In this document: positions 17,761 through 26,278 of the stretch, piece by piece
Layout: each line of letters begins with the position of its first letter
How positions within the stretch are numbered: the first letter of the stretch is position 1
From: Oceanirhabdus sp942490885
Lineage (GTDB): Bacteria; Bacillota; Clostridia; Clostridiales; Clostridiaceae
Reading direction: 5' to 3'
Assembly (NCBI GenBank): GCA_942490885.1
Contig: CALNYT010000002.1
Span: 4,898,001 to 4,962,000 of the forward strand
Length of the DNA stretch: 64,000 nucleotides
Program-made: the position numbers and the translations under genes
The notes under the pieces: model-generated
The model's input: only the letters and a program-made list of their open reading frames with translations
Told to the model about the DNA's origin: nothing
The model's database searches: none

Positions 17761-18294
17761 TTATTTATGTTTCCTCTCATGCTCTAATAACCAGGCTTTT
17801 CTATCTATTCCACCTGCATAACCAGTTAATTTACCATTACTTCCAATTACCCTATGACAAGGTATAATAATGCTTAGCTTGTTTTTCCCATTAGCTGCTC
17901 CTACAGCTCTTACAGATTTTTCTCTACCCATAGATATAGCTTGTTCTTTATAAGATATTGTTTCTCCATAAGGAATTTTAGTCAACTCATTCCACGATAT
18001 CTTTTGAAACTCTGTACCTTCAAATTCTACAGGTATTTGAAAACACTTTCTTTCCCCTTTAAAATATTCTTGTAATTGTTCCATAACCATTTCTATAACT
18101 TTAGGTACTTCTCCTATATAATTACAGTCTTTTTTGTTACTATCTTTTTTAAGATAAGCAATATATGACTCTTTATTTAAATCATCCAAGAATAATATAC
18201 TAGTTATTGCTCTTTGACTTCCGCCAATCTCTAGAACTCCTATGGGTGTCTCCAAATATGCTAAATGTGTATATAACCTTTTAATTTCTTTCAT
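17761..18294 (-). CDS. ogt: Methylated-DNA--protein-cysteine methyltransferase
   Basis: A 177-residue suicide repair enzyme that takes alkyl groups from O6-alkylguanine onto its own Cys. The active-site motif IPCHRVIGSNGKLTGYAGG is intact, and the helix-turn-helix residues of the family (AVGAANGKN) precede it. The start is taken at ATG 18294, 7 nt after GAGG; an ATG two codons earlier touches that site. It is monocistronic in this window. Confidence 0.92.
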   Translation of the reverse strand: MKEIKRLYTHLAYLETPIGVLEIGGSQRAITSILFLDDLNKESYIAYLKKDSNKKDCNYIGEVPKVIEMVMEQLQEYFKGERKCFQIPVEFEGTEFQKISWNELTKIPYGETISYKEQAISMGREKSVRAVGAANGKNKLSIIIPCHRVIGSNGKLTGYAGGIDRKAWLLEHERKHK

Positions 18295-18449
18295 TTTCAT
18301 ACCTCATTGGCTTAGTCTTATATCATAATTATACACTTTTTTTTACATATACAATAGAGAACAAAAATTATCAATACATCAAATAATACATTGAATTACT
18401 TATACAACTGCAACCCCTCTTAAAGGTATTGATAATCCCAGAATAGTAA

Positions 18450-18539
18450 TCCACTGGAATAACTCACACCTTATATCCTCCTGAAGATGCCTTAGATGGC
18501 TGGAATCATAACATTGAAATTGTTATATCTGAAGCCTAA
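18450..18539 (+). pseudogene. C-terminal scrap of a lost gene
   Basis: A short open frame ends YPPEDALDGWNHNIEIVISEA before TAA. The residue pattern (Trp, alternating hydrophobics) looks like a real protein end, yet there is no start or ribosome binding site and other frames appear upstream. It lies directly before a repeat arm at 18545. I cannot name the parent family. Confidence 0.3.
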
Positions 18540-18544
18540 CTTAT

Positions 18545-18578
18545 AGGGACAGTTCTCAATAAATTATCACTATCCCCT
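18545..18578. repeat. Dispersed palindromic repeat, degenerate copy
   Basis: Left arm AGGGACAGTTCTCAAT is intact; the right side is reduced to CTATCCCCT. Confidence 0.65.
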
Positions 18579-18789
18579 AAAAATTTGAGTTCATTACTAC
18601 TTGAGTCTTATCTTCAAGATTCTACCTCTATATTATTTCATAGGATCACCTTAGGTTTATAAGTATAAAATGATTATAGTTGTTTGATACGCAAATTGTA
18701 TAAGCTATTTCTAACTAAAAATTGCATTATCAAAAATCACCTTGTATACTTGTTATTGGATAAATAATTAATGTACTAAGGAGACTAAA

Positions 18790-19596
18790 ATGAAGTTATT
18801 GACACTGAATTGTCACTCATGGCAAGAAGATAATCAAATAAGTAAATTAAGAATAATAGCTAAAGCTATCTATGATAATGACTACGATGTCGTAGCTCTT
18901 CAAGAGGTAAGCCAATTGATTTCCTCTAAACCCCTTTTCAATAATATCCATGAAGATAATACCGGTTATTTGATTAAACATTTTCTCGAAGATATATCAG
19001 GTAGGGAATATTACCTCACATGGGATATATCCCATATAGGCTTTGATAAATACGAGGAAGGTGTAGCTATATTATCCAAGCACCCTTTTGTGATGACGGA
19101 TTCTTTTATTGTTTCTTCATCAACAACTCGTGATAATTGGAAAACTAGAAAAATAGTCTGTGCACGTATAAAAATTGATTCTCAACTATATGATTTCTAT
19201 TCAGTTCATCTTGGCTGGTGGTATGATAATGAAGATAAATTTGATTCTCAGATAGATAAATTACTTACTTATCTAGATGATGAGATTCCTTGTTTCTTAA
19301 TGGGAGATTTTAATAATGATGCTTTTATTAGTGGAGAAGGATATGATTATTGCTTATCAAAAAACTTATATGATACCCATGCCCTTGCTCAAACTAGAGA
19401 TAATGGAGTTACAATAGAAGGAGAAATCCACGGCTGGGAAGGTAGAAGTCAAACTAATGACCACCGTATTGATTGGCTTCTTACCAATAGACACTTTAAT
19501 ATAATCTCATCAAAGTGTATTTTTAATGGAGAAAATAAGCCTTTTGTTTCTGATCATCACGGTGTTGAAATTCAGATTGACGATATTCATATGTAA
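18790..19596 (+). CDS. Endonuclease/exonuclease/phosphatase-family phosphohydrolase
   Basis: The 268-residue protein starts MKLLTLNCHSWQE and shows the EEP motifs: ALQEV near residue 37, FYSVHLGWW, LMGDFNND and a final SDHHGVE. These give the metal site and catalytic His of the fold. The N-terminal form resembles maltose 6'-phosphate phosphatase (MapP) of lactic acid bacteria more than ExoIII, and it differs clearly from the true ExoA encoded at 22621-23373. The start ATG 18790 follows AAGGAG. No sugar operon lies beside it, so the substrate remains a guess. Confidence 0.8.
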   Translation: MKLLTLNCHSWQEDNQISKLRIIAKAIYDNDYDVVALQEVSQLISSKPLFNNIHEDNTGYLIKHFLEDISGREYYLTWDISHIGFDKYEEGVAILSKHPFVMTDSFIVSSSTTRDNWKTRKIVCARIKIDSQLYDFYSVHLGWWYDNEDKFDSQIDKLLTYLDDEIPCFLMGDFNNDAFISGEGYDYCLSKNLYDTHALAQTRDNGVTIEGEIHGWEGRSQTNDHRIDWLLTNRHFNIISSKCIFNGENKPFVSDHHGVEIQIDDIHM

Positions 19597-19712
19597 TATT
19601 TCCTATAAATAAAAAATCTTGTACAGTAAGAAAATAGTCCAACCATGCAAGGTTTTTCTTATTACTTAATATCAATCTTCTTTTTTAAAATGAATTTTAT
19701 TCTTGAATATAG

Positions 19713-19790
19713 AGGTACAGTTCTCAATATTTAATCGAAAATAAATTTAGCTAGGCTAATTTATTATCTAAAAACTTGAGAACTGTCCCT
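19713..19790. repeat. Dispersed palindromic repeat, full copy with long centre
   Basis: Left arm AGGTACAGTTCTCAA has one change (G to T); right arm CTTGAGAACTGTCCCT is followed by T5. It sits between two convergent genes. Confidence 0.85.
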
Positions 19791-19841
19791 TTTTATTTCC
19801 CGTATTATTACGGTATCCTTGAGAAATAATTATAAACTCTT

Positions 19842-20663
19842 TTATACCTCTTCTATAATCTTTTCAACCCATTTACATAGGTTTACTGATGCTTTCTTTG
19901 CCGTTTCAACAACCCTATCATGTGAATGTTTTACCTTCTGTATTCCTGTTGCCATATTAGTTATACATGATATTCCCAGTACTTCGATTCCTAAATAATT
20001 TGCTGCAATTGTTTCTGGAACTGTCGACATACCTACTGCATCCGCACCTTGACCACCAATTGATCTTATCTCTGCAGCTGTTTCGTAGTATGGACCCATG
20101 AATCCAGCATATATTCCTTTTTTATACTCTATGTCTAATTCACTAGCTATTTTTTCTGCTTTACTGATTATAGAAAGGCTATATGGTTCAGACATATCGG
20201 GGAAACGTACACCAAATCTCTCATCATTAATCCCAATAAGAGGATTATCTCCAAATAGATTTATAAAGTCAGTAATTATCATCAATGTTCCTGGTTTGAA
20301 ATCAGTATTGATCCCCCCACAAGCATTGGTAACTATCATCTTTTCTATTCCTAACTGTTTCATAACAAATACAGGATAAGCAACCTCTTTCATTGTGTAT
20401 CCTTCATAAAAATGGAATCTACCTTGCATTGCCATTATTTCTACACCATTAATTTTTCCAAAAACTAATCTCCCTTTATGCCCTTTAACTGTGGATTGTG
20501 GGAAATTCGGTATATCTTTATATTCGATATATTCCTTCTCTTCAATTACATCAACAAGGTCTCCTAATCCTGACCCAAGTATAACCCCTATCTTTGGCTG
20601 CATTGTTGCATTTTCCTTTATATACTTTGCTGATTCACATACTTTTTCAAACATTCTTTCCAT
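19842..20663 (-). CDS. punA: Purine nucleoside phosphorylase (trimeric type)
   Basis: A 273-residue enzyme that phosphorolyses inosine and guanosine to base plus ribose 1-phosphate. Motifs include GVILGSGLG (phosphate site), GRFHFYEGY, TNACGGIN, FMGPYYETAAEI and GADAVGMSTVPE. The start is ATG 20663, 7 nt after AGGAGG; an upstream frame extension overlaps the operator. It lies just downstream of a LacI-type regulator gene in the same direction, with a regulator-type operator directly before its ribosome binding site, so it is probably controlled by that regulator. Confidence 0.93.
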   Translation of the reverse strand: MERMFEKVCESAKYIKENATMQPKIGVILGSGLGDLVDVIEEKEYIEYKDIPNFPQSTVKGHKGRLVFGKINGVEIMAMQGRFHFYEGYTMKEVAYPVFVMKQLGIEKMIVTNACGGINTDFKPGTLMIITDFINLFGDNPLIGINDERFGVRFPDMSEPYSLSIISKAEKIASELDIEYKKGIYAGFMGPYYETAAEIRSIGGQGADAVGMSTVPETIAANYLGIEVLGISCITNMATGIQKVKHSHDRVVETAKKASVNLCKWVEKIIEEV

Positions 20664-20678
20664 TAATATTCCTCCTCT

Positions 20679-20692
20679 TGTAACCGGTTTCA
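20679..20692. promoter_or_regulatory. LacI-type operator before punA
   Basis: TGTAACCGGTTTCA, a near-perfect palindrome with the central CG typical of LacI-family sites, immediately upstream of the punA ribosome binding site. The same 13 bases occur before the regulator gene. Confidence 0.75.
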
Positions 20693-20739
20693 AAAACCAT
20701 AGATTACTTTCTTTATTTTAAAGCAGAAAATGAACTTCC

Positions 20740-21744
20740 TTATTTTAATAAACACTCACTTTTTCTGCGTATTATATCATATCCCAAAACATATCTCTCC
20801 TTGTCCATGCTCTTTAATTCTATTTTATTAAGAATCATTTCAGCGGCTTTCTCACCTGACTTTTTATAATCAAAATTTACAGTTGTCAACTTTGGTTCTA
20901 TTATTGACGATATCTCCATATTATCTATTCCAACGACAGATACCTCTTCTGGTATTTTTATATTTTTTTCTTTCAAGTAGTTCATAGCACCTATAGCTAC
21001 TCTATCTGTAGCCGCAACTACTGCTGTTGGCAACTCCTTATTTCTGTCAATTATACACTTCATTGATTCATATCCAGATGAAATTGATAAACTACCTATT
21101 TGTATATATTTATCTTGAATGGCTATTTGGTATGATTTCATAGCTTCTATATATCCTATTCTTCTTAACTTTCCAATAGATTCTCTTCTATCATCTATGC
21201 CTATATATGCAATTTTCTTATGTCCATTGCGAATCATTAATTCTGTAATATCTTTAACAGCATTTAAATCATCATATAATACACTAGATACTTCAAGATT
21301 TTTATTTTCTTGACCCATTACAACTACCGGAACCTTAACACTCTTTATTGTTTCTATATGCTCTTCGGTAATGTCTACTGGGAAAATTATAATACCATCT
21401 ACTTGCTTCCTATTAAATATTTTAATATACTCAATTTCCTTATCAATACTTTCATTTGAATTTGCAAGTAATACATTGTATCCCTTACTATCCAATATAT
21501 CGGTTATACCTTCTGTTATACTTGAAAATGTGTCTATCCCTATATTGGGTAATACTATTCCAATCATATTTGTCTTATTAGTTGCAAGTTCTTGAGCTAG
21601 CAAGTTAGGTTTATAGCCTGTTTCATTTAATACCTTTTCTACTTTTGATTTTAATTCACTACTCACATTTTGAGAATTATTTATAACTCTAGATACGGTA
21701 GCTTTAGATACTCCAGCAAGTTTTGCAATATCACTCATCTTCAT
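20740..21744 (-). CDS. LacI family transcriptional regulator
   Basis: A 334-residue repressor. Residues 1-25 form the helix-turn-helix MSDIAKLAGVSKATVSRVIN, followed by a hinge helix (KPNLLAQELATNK) and a periplasmic-binding-like sensor domain (IGIVLPNIG, YIGIDDRRES, VVGIDNMEISSI). Identical TGTAACCGGTTTC sites upstream of its own gene and of punA indicate autoregulation plus control of the phosphorylase. The effector may be a nucleoside, base or sugar; this is inference from the neighbour. Confidence 0.9.
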   Translation of the reverse strand: MKMSDIAKLAGVSKATVSRVINNSQNVSSELKSKVEKVLNETGYKPNLLAQELATNKTNMIGIVLPNIGIDTFSSITEGITDILDSKGYNVLLANSNESIDKEIEYIKIFNRKQVDGIIIFPVDITEEHIETIKSVKVPVVVMGQENKNLEVSSVLYDDLNAVKDITELMIRNGHKKIAYIGIDDRRESIGKLRRIGYIEAMKSYQIAIQDKYIQIGSLSISSGYESMKCIIDRNKELPTAVVAATDRVAIGAMNYLKEKNIKIPEEVSVVGIDNMEISSIIEPKLTTVNFDYKKSGEKAAEMILNKIELKSMDKERYVLGYDIIRRKSECLLK

Positions 21745-21765
21745 AATTAAATCACCATCACCTTT

Positions 21766-21779
21766 TGTAACCGGTTTCT
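21766..21779. promoter_or_regulatory. LacI-type operator before the regulator gene
   Basis: TGTAACCGGTTTCT, the same palindrome as at 20679-20692, 22 bp upstream of the regulator start. Confidence 0.75.
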
Positions 21780-21850
21780 AATTTGCTTTAATTATATCCT
21801 ATGCTTATACATTAATCAAATACAAGTTTTGTCCATTGTTTAAGTTAGTT

Positions 21851-21958
21851 AAGGGACAGTTCTCAATAATTTACGTAAAAAAGAAAACAGTTTTCAATCT
21901 GTTAATAAAAAAAAGATTCTTTAATCTATTTTTTATTAATTCTTGAGAACTGTCCCTT
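21851..21958. repeat. Dispersed palindromic repeat, full copy with AT-rich centre
   Basis: Arms AAGGGACAGTTCTCAA and TTCTTGAGAACTGTCCCTT bracket a 70-bp centre that contains its own A/T hairpin. Located upstream of the LacI-type gene. Confidence 0.85.
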
Positions 21959-22041
21959 TGTTATTTTAACAAAATTTGTATGTGAATCAATCATTCTTCA
22001 TCACTTCAAGATAACCCTTTGCCCATAGTTTAAGTTGAATG

Positions 22042-22078
22042 CATAAAAAGAACCTACAAAGATAAGTGCAGGTTCTTT
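22042..22078 (-). terminator. Terminator of sspH
   Basis: Stem AAAGAACCT/AGGTTCTTT (22047-22055 with 22070-22078), followed by TTTTTATGC-like tail on the minus strand. Confidence 0.75.
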
Positions 22079-22095
22079 AACTATAATTTTTATTA

Positions 22096-22272
22096 TTATG
22101 TTTCAATCAAATTTGATACTTCTACTTCCATTAGTTGATTATTGTTTAAATCTTTAATTATTGCAGTTTGTTTATCAAAATTTAATTCATTGATCCATAC
22201 ATCATCATTTTTGTATTTCACATCGAATACACCTTTTGAATTAAAAATTTCCTGTGCTCTTTTCATTAACAT
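22096..22272 (-). CDS. sspH: Small acid-soluble spore protein, H type
   Basis: A 58-residue protein beginning MLMKRAQEIF and containing VKYKNDDVWINELNFDKQTAII and a final EVEVSNLIE. The layout (KRAQEI start, V.Y....VWI centre, acidic end) matches SspH minor spore proteins. It implies endospore formation. ATG 22272 was chosen because GGGGTGAT precedes it at suitable distance; a GTG three codons upstream lies inside that site. Expression is expected in the forespore; no promoter was assigned. Confidence 0.85.
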   Translation of the reverse strand: MLMKRAQEIFNSKGVFDVKYKNDDVWINELNFDKQTAIIKDLNNNQLMEVEVSNLIET

Positions 22273-22525
22273 ATAAATCACCCCAAATATTACGGATTAA
22301 ATAACTTAATATTTATATACTACTTAATACTTCAACATTTAACTGTTTACACTAAGTTTTTTAATCCTATGAAACAATTAAATATTTTTGAAAGTTTAAT
22401 ATAGTACTCAATTAGTTTAACCATTTTCATAATTTCAATCCTTTAGTTATTCTATTTCTAGTTTAAAAACAAAAGACTTATTCACATTACTCATAATTGT
22501 ACAACTAGTATACTAAAGCAATACT

Positions 22526-22574
22526 AAAAAACAAAACCGAGAAACCAAGGTACCACCCTTTTAGTTTCTCGGTT
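22526..22574 (-). terminator. Terminator of exoA with a T-box-like loop
   Basis: Perfect 11-bp stem AACCGAGAAAC/GTTTCTCGGTT (22535-22545 with 22564-22574), followed on the minus strand by TTGTTTTTT. The loop contains GGGTGGTACC (22549-22558), the core of the T-box antiterminator sequence. Only 46 bp separate it from the exoA stop, so a complete T-box leader cannot fit. Confidence 0.75.
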
Positions 22575-22620
22575 ATATATTAATCAAACCATTAACATAT
22601 AGCAATTCTATATACCTTTA

Positions 22621-23373
22621 TTATTTAATTACCAACTCAATAGGACAATGATCTGATCCTAATATTTCACTGTGTATATCTGCACTAACAAGTCTGTCTT
22701 TTAACGCTTCAGATACACAGAAATAATCTATACGCCACCCTGTATTATTTTCTCTAGCTTTACCCATGTATGACCACCAAGAATACATACCTTCTTTATC
22801 AGGATTAAAGAATCGATAAGTATCAATAAATCCTTGACTTAAGAATAATGACATCTTTTCTCTTTCTTCATCTGTAAAACCAGCGTTTTTTCTGTTTGTT
22901 TTAGGATTTTTAAGATCTATTTCTTTATGTGCAACATTTAAATCTCCACACATTATAACAGGCTTAACCTTATCTAGATGTTTAAGATATGCTCTAAAAT
23001 CATCTTCCCATAACATTCTATTATCCAATCTCTCTAGTCCACGCTTTGAATTAGGAGTATATACCGTCACAAAATAGAAATCATCAAACTCTAAGGTTAT
23101 AACTCTTCCTTCTTGATCATGCTCTTCAATATCTATTCCATAAGTAACACTAATTGGCTCTTTTTTAGTAAAGATAGCTGTTCCTGAATACCCTTTCTTA
23201 ACTGCATAGTTCCAATACTGATAATACCCTTCAAGCTCTAGCTCAATCTGGCCCTCTTGTAATTTACTCTCCTGAATACAAAAAATATCTGCATCTATTT
23301 CATTAAAGAAATCCAGAAAACCTTTTTTAACGCAGGCTCTTATCCCATTAACATTCCATGAAATCAATTTCAT
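22621..23373 (-). CDS. exoA: Exodeoxyribonuclease III / AP endonuclease
   Basis: A 250-residue enzyme that cuts DNA at abasic sites and trims 3' ends during base excision repair. It shows MKLISWNVNGIRA, FCIQESKL (catalytic Glu), TVYTPNSK, CGDLNVAH and the final LGSDHCPIELVI. ATG 23373 is chosen because AGAGGAG precedes it; the longer frame begins with an unlikely TTG. Length equals that of Bacillus ExoA. A palindrome lies directly upstream. Confidence 0.93.
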   Translation of the reverse strand: MKLISWNVNGIRACVKKGFLDFFNEIDADIFCIQESKLQEGQIELELEGYYQYWNYAVKKGYSGTAIFTKKEPISVTYGIDIEEHDQEGRVITLEFDDFYFVTVYTPNSKRGLERLDNRMLWEDDFRAYLKHLDKVKPVIMCGDLNVAHKEIDLKNPKTNRKNAGFTDEEREKMSLFLSQGFIDTYRFFNPDKEGMYSWWSYMGKARENNTGWRIDYFCVSEALKDRLVSADIHSEILGSDHCPIELVIK

Positions 23374-23397
23374 CTCTTTCTCTCCTCTCAAATATCG

Positions 23398-23426
23398 TCT
23401 ATAACTAATAAATTATTAGTTATAGA
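23398..23426. promoter_or_regulatory. Palindrome upstream of exoA
   Basis: Perfect 12-bp inverted repeat TCTATAACTAAT/ATTAGTTATAGA (23398-23409 with 23415-23426), 5-bp loop, just before the exoA ribosome binding site. It lacks a T-run and may be an operator. Confidence 0.4.
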
Positions 23427-23497
23427 TTCAAAATAATAATTTCCTAGTAATTAATATTAATTTTTTCTTAATATAGATTATACCATATAAATAAATT

Positions 23498-23565
23498 AGG
23501 GGACAGTTCTCAATAATTTTGTAAATAGACTTGATTTTTCTGCGTAAACTTGAGAACTGTCCCCT
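23498..23565. repeat. Dispersed palindromic repeat, full copy
   Basis: Arms AGGGGACAGTTCTCAA and ACTTGAGAACTGTCCCCT separated by 34 bp, between exoA and the export operon terminator. Confidence 0.88.
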
Positions 23566-23570
23566 TAATA

Positions 23571-23603
23571 AAAGAAAAGGACATACTCAATATAGCATGT
23601 CCT
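23571..23603 (-). terminator. Terminator of the MacAB-like export operon
   Basis: Stem AGGACAT/ATGTCCT (23578-23584 with 23597-23603), 12-nt loop, then TTTCTTT on the minus strand, 30 bp after the last stop codon. Confidence 0.7.
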
Positions 23604-23633
23604 CTGATAATACACTTCAGTTTAATAACCTCA

Positions 23634-24686
23634 TTACATTTCACTGCTAAACTTACTTTTTGTTCCAGTAATAACAACATCACCTTCTTTTAATCCACTT
23701 AAAACTTCATAGCACGGCTTTCCTTTATCATCTATCCCCGTGGTTCCACAATCAATATATCTTATTTTTTTAACCCCATCTTTAATTATTTCTACATATC
23801 TCTGACTTCCATTTCGCTTTACCGCTAATTGAGGTAGAACCAACCTATTGTTTAGTTCTTTAGATTCAAACTCTGATTCTGAAATTATTTTTTCAAATAT
23901 TGCAGCGCCTATCTCGCTCTCATTATCTAATATAAAATAGATTGAGCCACCCGTTCCTGAATCATTGCGTGATGATATAAAACAAACTTTTCCTTTATAC
24001 TCACCACCATACTTTAGTTTAATCTCAGCAGAATCACCAATGTTAATATTTTCAAATTTAATCATATTAGCCGCACACGCTGTTTTTATGATAGGTATAG
24101 TCGCATGCGCAGCTATAAATAATGATTCTCCCGCCTTGAACGGTTCCCCATTATGCACATTAAAATCAGTTATATAACAATTAACTGGTGCATAAATTTT
24201 ATACTTTTCTTTATCTTTTTCTAACTTTAAAAGTTTTTCTTCTTCAATTTTAACTTCTAATTCTTGCACCTTTATTTCTTTCTCATTTTGCCCCTTTGAT
24301 ATCATCTGATTATATATAACCTGTTCTCTTTCTAATACAAACTGTTGCATCATAATATCGTGTTCAATTTTTTTTGTGTCTATTTCAGCAATCAGTTCAC
24401 CCTTTTTTATTATTTTATTTTCCTTAACATAATACTTATTGAGATGCCCATCAAAATTAAACTTAAACTCTTCAATTGTTCTTGGTGAAATTATCATAGT
24501 ATTTTCAGAAATCTGTTCATGTAAAGTTCCTCTACTTACTGTGACGGTTTCATATTTTATTCCTTGCATTACTTTACTCAGGTATTCAGGATCAAGTTCT
24601 GTAGTAACTTCTTCTTTACTACCACATGATGTTAATAGTCCAAACATAATAATAGTGGTAATAAATATACTTATTTTTTTTCTCAT
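23634..24686 (-). CDS. Membrane-fusion (HlyD/MacA-like) lipoprotein, second adaptor
   Basis: A 350-residue lipoprotein with lipobox GLLTSC near residue 21. Downstream are a beta/lipoyl segment (FNFDGHLNKYYVKENKIIKKGELIAEIDTKK), a coiled-coil of about 45 residues with many Glu and Lys (120-165), a second lipoyl half (KIYAPVNCYITDFNVHNGEPFKAGE) and a C-terminal barrel ending GLKEGDVVITG. Such adaptors extend an export pump outside the membrane. It is the last of five genes and follows the AbrB-tailed ATPase gene by 18 bp. Confidence 0.85.
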   Translation of the reverse strand: MRKKISIFITTIIMFGLLTSCGSKEEVTTELDPEYLSKVMQGIKYETVTVSRGTLHEQISENTMIISPRTIEEFKFNFDGHLNKYYVKENKIIKKGELIAEIDTKKIEHDIMMQQFVLEREQVIYNQMISKGQNEKEIKVQELEVKIEEEKLLKLEKDKEKYKIYAPVNCYITDFNVHNGEPFKAGESLFIAAHATIPIIKTACAANMIKFENINIGDSAEIKLKYGGEYKGKVCFISSRNDSGTGGSIYFILDNESEIGAAIFEKIISESEFESKELNNRLVLPQLAVKRNGSQRYVEIIKDGVKKIRYIDCGTTGIDDKGKPCYEVLSGLKEGDVVITGTKSKFSSEM

Positions 24687-24704
24687 TATTATTCCCCCTT
24701 TCTG

Positions 24705-25604
24705 TTACACCACATTTTTCTTTTCTATATAGGGAAGTAATACTATTTTATCATCTTGCATTTCCATCTTTACTTTGTTTTCAATTTTTAATGCATTAAT
24801 ATATTCATCAGGAATGTGTATTCTCCCTCTTTTATCTATAACAGCCAATTCATCATGAGTATTTTTTTCTAATTCTATATCTAAAGCAGCAAATTTTTCT
24901 AAATAATTTACTCTCTTAATGAATTCTTTACTTGTCCTTCCATCACTAATAGCTACAACTCTATCAACCATATTAGAAATATTTCTATCATGTGATACAA
25001 GTGTTACTGTTACTCCTAATTGTGAATTTACTTTTCTAAAGACATCCATAATAGTTTCACTTGTCTTTGTATCAACTGATCCTGTAGGTTCATCTGCAAG
25101 TAGAATTTTAGGAGAATTACATAATGCAATTGCTATTGCCACTCTTTGTTGCTCTCCTCCTGAGAGTTGACTCATTTTATTCTTTCTTCTATCATACATA
25201 TTTACCATATTTAATAATTCATGAGCTTTTTCTTTCTTTTTCTTTCCTTTCCTAAGGCTCATTATAAATTCAATATTATCTTCAGCAGATAAATATGGTA
25301 TAAGATTCCTTGAATTATTTTGCCAAACAAAACCTACAATATCTCTCTTATATTCAATTAATTCTTTGCTGTTAATCTTAAATAAATCCTTTCCATCAAC
25401 AAATAGTTTTCCTGCACTTGCCCTATCAAGACCTCCAATCATATTCATCAATGTTGATTTTCCGCTACCACTATTACCTATGATAGCCATCATCTCACCT
25501 TTTTTAACAGTCAAGTCTAATCCTTGTAGAGCTACAACTTCAGTATCCTCTGTTTTATATATTTTTATTAAATTCTCACAGTATATTATAAAATCATTAT
25601 CCAT
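24705..25604 (-). CDS. ABC ATPase (LolD/MacB-like) fused to an AbrB-like C-terminal domain
   Basis: Residues 1-230 are an ABC cassette: Walker A GNSGSGKST, Q-loop FVWQNNSRNL, signature LSGGEQQR, Walker B KILLADEPTGSVD and switch VSHDRN. Residues about 250-295 read ELAVIDKRGRIHIPDEYINA and then KIENKVKMEMQDDKIVLLP, which is the pattern of SpoVT/AbrB swapped-hairpin DNA-binding domains (D-GRI-IP, later KIVLLP). The start ATG 25604 overlaps the end of the preceding ATPase gene by 8 bp and uses GGGGTGAT. It is the fourth gene of the operon. The tail may serve dimerisation or DNA binding; this is inference. Confidence 0.85.
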   Translation of the reverse strand: MDNDFIIYCENLIKIYKTEDTEVVALQGLDLTVKKGEMMAIIGNSGSGKSTLMNMIGGLDRASAGKLFVDGKDLFKINSKELIEYKRDIVGFVWQNNSRNLIPYLSAEDNIEFIMSLRKGKKKKEKAHELLNMVNMYDRRKNKMSQLSGGEQQRVAIAIALCNSPKILLADEPTGSVDTKTSETIMDVFRKVNSQLGVTVTLVSHDRNISNMVDRVVAISDGRTSKEFIKRVNYLEKFAALDIELEKNTHDELAVIDKRGRIHIPDEYINALKIENKVKMEMQDDKIVLLPYIEKKNVV

Positions 25605-26277
25605 CTATAATCACCCCATCGCTTAAAGTATATACCTTATCGGCTATTTCAATCATACTTGGGTCGTGAGTGGTCATTATTATACTTATTCCTTCCTCAT
25701 CAATTAGCCTTTTAAATACTCTAACTACCCTTATAGCGGTTTTGGAATCTAATGCAGAAGTGGGTTCATCAACAAACAAAATTTCAGGTTTATGAATTAT
25801 CCCCCTTGCAATAGCTATCCGTTGTGCTTCTCCTCCAGAAAGTTCATAAGGAAAATGTTTTTGTCTTTTTTTCATACCTACTAACTCTAAGGCTTCATCT
25901 ATTCTTTCAGAAATATTTTTTATCTTTTTACCAGCTATTTTATATCCAAGCTCAATGTTCTCATAAGCTGTTAAGGTAGATATTAATGCTCCTGATTGAA
26001 ATACAATTCCCATTTTGTTTCTTCTTATATCATCCTTTTTGTTATTGGTCAAACCACTAATATTTTCCCCTTTAAAAATAACCTCTCCTGATGTAGGTGT
26101 ATCCATAGTAGCCATTATATTCATCAACGTGGTTTTCCCTGCACCAGAGCGACCTTTAAGTATAGTCATTTCTCCTTTGTGTGCTTTTATGGAGACTCCT
26201 TTGAGAGCATTAACAACTATACTACCATTTTTGAATTGTCTCGAAACACCTTTTGTTTCAATAATAATCTCTTTCAT
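25597..26277 (-). CDS. ABC ATPase (LolD/MacB-like)
   Basis: A 226-residue cassette with Walker A GRSGAGKTT, Q-loop VFQSGALIS, signature LSGGEAQR, Walker B ILFVDEPTSALD and switch TTHDPSM. ATG 26277 follows GGAGAGG and begins one base after the stop of the FtsX permease gene, so the two are translationally coupled. Together with the second ATPase it probably forms a heterodimeric motor for that permease. Confidence 0.92.
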   Translation of the reverse strand: MKEIIIETKGVSRQFKNGSIVVNALKGVSIKAHKGEMTILKGRSGAGKTTLMNIMATMDTPTSGEVIFKGENISGLTNNKKDDIRRNKMGIVFQSGALISTLTAYENIELGYKIAGKKIKNISERIDEALELVGMKKRQKHFPYELSGGEAQRIAIARGIIHKPEILFVDEPTSALDSKTAIRVVRVFKRLIDEEGISIIMTTHDPSMIEIADKVYTLSDGVIIDG

Positions 26278-26278
26278 A

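Noticed and set aside
18790..19596. Second exodeoxyribonuclease III
   Set aside because: EEP fold motifs are shared, but the N-terminus (LNCHSWQE) and length fit a sugar-phosphate phosphatase-like branch better; the real ExoA is at 22621-23373.
22282..22620. Complete T-box riboswitch between exoA and sspH
   Set aside because: Only the antiterminator core is present, and there is no room for the specifier stem before exoA.
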